Assembly (NCBI GenBank): GCA_012269805.1
Contig: JAAXJP010000474.1
Location: 1-5,450 of the forward strand
Source of the DNA: Rubrivirga sp.
GTDB lineage: Bacteria; Bacteroidota; Rhodothermia; Rhodothermales; Rubricoccaceae
Reading direction: 5' to 3'
Length of the DNA: 5,450 bases
Positions 4,580-5,450 of this stretch are shown piece by piece. Under the pieces are notes generated by a model that saw only the letters and a list, made by a program, of their open reading frames with translations, was not told where the DNA came from and ran no database searches. The number at the start of each line of letters is the position of its first letter. Position 1 is the first letter of the stretch. The translations under genes and the position numbers were made by a program.

Positions 4580-5450
4580 CGTCCAGCGTTGTGTTGTCGA
4601 TGAGTCGGGTGTCGCCGAAGAACACGGCGAGAGCGGCAAGGTAGCGGCCGCCGGAAGGGCTTTCCGATGAGAGTGTGTCAACGGGCTGGAGGGCGTCGGC
4701 GTCGACGACCTCCGCGTATTGGAGCTCGGCGAGCGGGGCCGCGGCGACCTCGGCCTTCATCGCCCTGCGGATCGCCGCCTCGTCGCGTTCGCCGCGCTCC
4801 ACGGCCGCCTCGGCCGCGCGGAGGGCCCGCGAGAGGACGACCGCCTGCGCCCGCTCCTCCGCCGAGAGGTACCGGTTCCGCGACGAGAGCGCCAGCCCGT
4901 CGGGCTCCCGCACGATCGGGTGGCCGACGAGCTCGACCCCGAACCCGAGGTCGGCCGTCATGCGGCGGAGGATCGCGAGCTGCTGCGCGTCCTTCTGCCC
5001 GAACACGGCGAGGTGCGGGCGGCACGCCAAGAACAGCTTCGTGACGACCGTCGTGACGCCCGCGAAGTGCCCCGGGCGCGTGGCGCCGCAGAGGTGCCGG
5101 TCGAGGTCGCGCACCGCGACAGTCGCGTACGGCGGGAGCCCGAACGGGTACATCGCCGCCTCCGTGGGCGCGAAGACGGCGTCGACCCCGCCGGCCTCGG
5201 CGAGCGCGTCGAGGTCGGCCTCGAGCGCGCGCGGGTAGGCCTCGAAGTCCTCGCCCGGCCCGAACTGCGTCGGGTTGACGAAGACGGAGACCGTGACGTG
5301 GCCGCCGTCGCCGGCCTGGTTGCGGGCCTCGGTCACGAGCGCGAGGTGGCCGTCGTGGAGCGCGCCCATGGTGGGGACGAGCGCGAGGCGCCGCCCGGCG
5401 GCGCGGGCGGCGTCGGCCTCGGCCTGCATGGCCTCGACGGTGCGGTGGAC
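4563..5450 (-). CDS. panC: Pantoate-beta-alanine ligase (pantothenate synthetase), 5' end missing
   Basis: PanC condenses pantoate with beta-alanine using ATP, through a pantoyl-adenylate intermediate, to give pantothenate. It is a cytosolic enzyme with a class I tRNA-synthetase-like nucleotidyltransferase fold. All main blocks are visible (numbered from the in-frame ATG at 5429): LVPTMGALHDGH with the HxxH nucleotide motif (H25, H28), VFVNPTQFG, FAPTEAAMYP, RPGHFAGVTTVVTKLF, FGQKDAQQ with the catalytic-region lysine, GLALSSRNRYLS, and the carboxy-terminal GDTRLIDN. The frame stays open past 5429 to the window edge, adding VHRTVEA, which fits the usual TVxEMQ start of relatives. The true start is therefore probably just outside the window and 5429 is internal. 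The product of panD, next on the same strand, supplies its beta-alanine substrate. The last 39 sense codons show a clearly relaxed codon bias. Confidence 0.97.
   Translation of the reverse strand, partial: VHRTVEAMQAEADAARAAGRRLALVPTMGALHDGHLALVTEARNQAGDGGHVTVSVFVNPTQFGPGEDFEAYPRALEADLDALAEAGGVDAVFAPTEAAMYPFGLPPYATVAVRDLDRHLCGATRPGHFAGVTTVVTKLFLACRPHLAVFGQKDAQQLAILRRMTADLGFGVELVGHPIVREPDGLALSSRNRYLSAEERAQAVVLSRALRAAEAAVERGERDEAAIRRAMKAEVAAAPLAELQYAEVVDADALQPVDTLSSESPSGGRYLAALAVFFGDTRLIDNTTLDVGRGA

Noticed and set aside
4224..4670. Plus-strand ORF antisense to panD and the end of panC
   Set aside because: No recognisable domain; it exists because panD codons ending in G or C leave few stops on the opposite strand.
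1..5450. Mobile element, CRISPR array, tRNA/rRNA, toxin-antitoxin or phage-defence genes
   Set aside because: No such genes, no target-site duplications and no regularly spaced repeats were seen; apart from the local features listed, the content is ordinary chromosomal genes with uniform composition.

Overview
The window is dense, very GC-rich bacterial chromosome holding seven protein-coding genes. Codon third positions are overwhelmingly G or C. The NDK carboxy-terminus (HGSDSVENG...) is closer to the Bacteroidota/Rhodothermota type than to the proteobacterial type. Shine-Dalgarno sequences are not obvious before any start. High GC plus a Bacteroidota-like NDK suggests a Rhodothermales-type organism (for example the Rubricoccus/Rubrivirga group). 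This is inference from sequence character only, not a database match.

Layout: a DUF427-family protein (partial, cut by the left edge, +) is followed 49 bp later by an AI-2E/PerM-family membrane transporter (+). A carbon-nitrogen hydrolase (nitrilase superfamily, -) runs toward the transporter, and the 28 bp between their stop codons is almost filled by a 20-bp perfect palindrome. A 141-bp divergent spacer separates the hydrolase from ndk (+). After ndk come an 11-bp-arm hairpin and a second copy of the palindrome, then a secreted PDZ-MORN repeat protein (+). That gene converges on panD (-), which lies downstream of panC (-, cut by the right edge).

Functionally this is mostly housekeeping: nucleotide balance (ndk) and pantothenate/CoA precursor synthesis. 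PanD makes beta-alanine, and PanC ligates it to pantoate, so the adjacent genes encode consecutive supply and use steps and very probably form one panC-panD transcript. The other genes show no clear pathway link to these.

No mobile element, CRISPR array, tRNA, rRNA or defence system is visible. The points most worth a second look are: two interlocked, mutually exclusive stems in the panC-panD junction; an abrupt loss of the GC3 codon bias over the last 39 sense codons of panC; a nitrilase-fold enzyme whose usual catalytic lysine position holds methionine; a PanD with an unusual tail of about 48 residues; and a repeated palindromic sequence at gene 3' ends.
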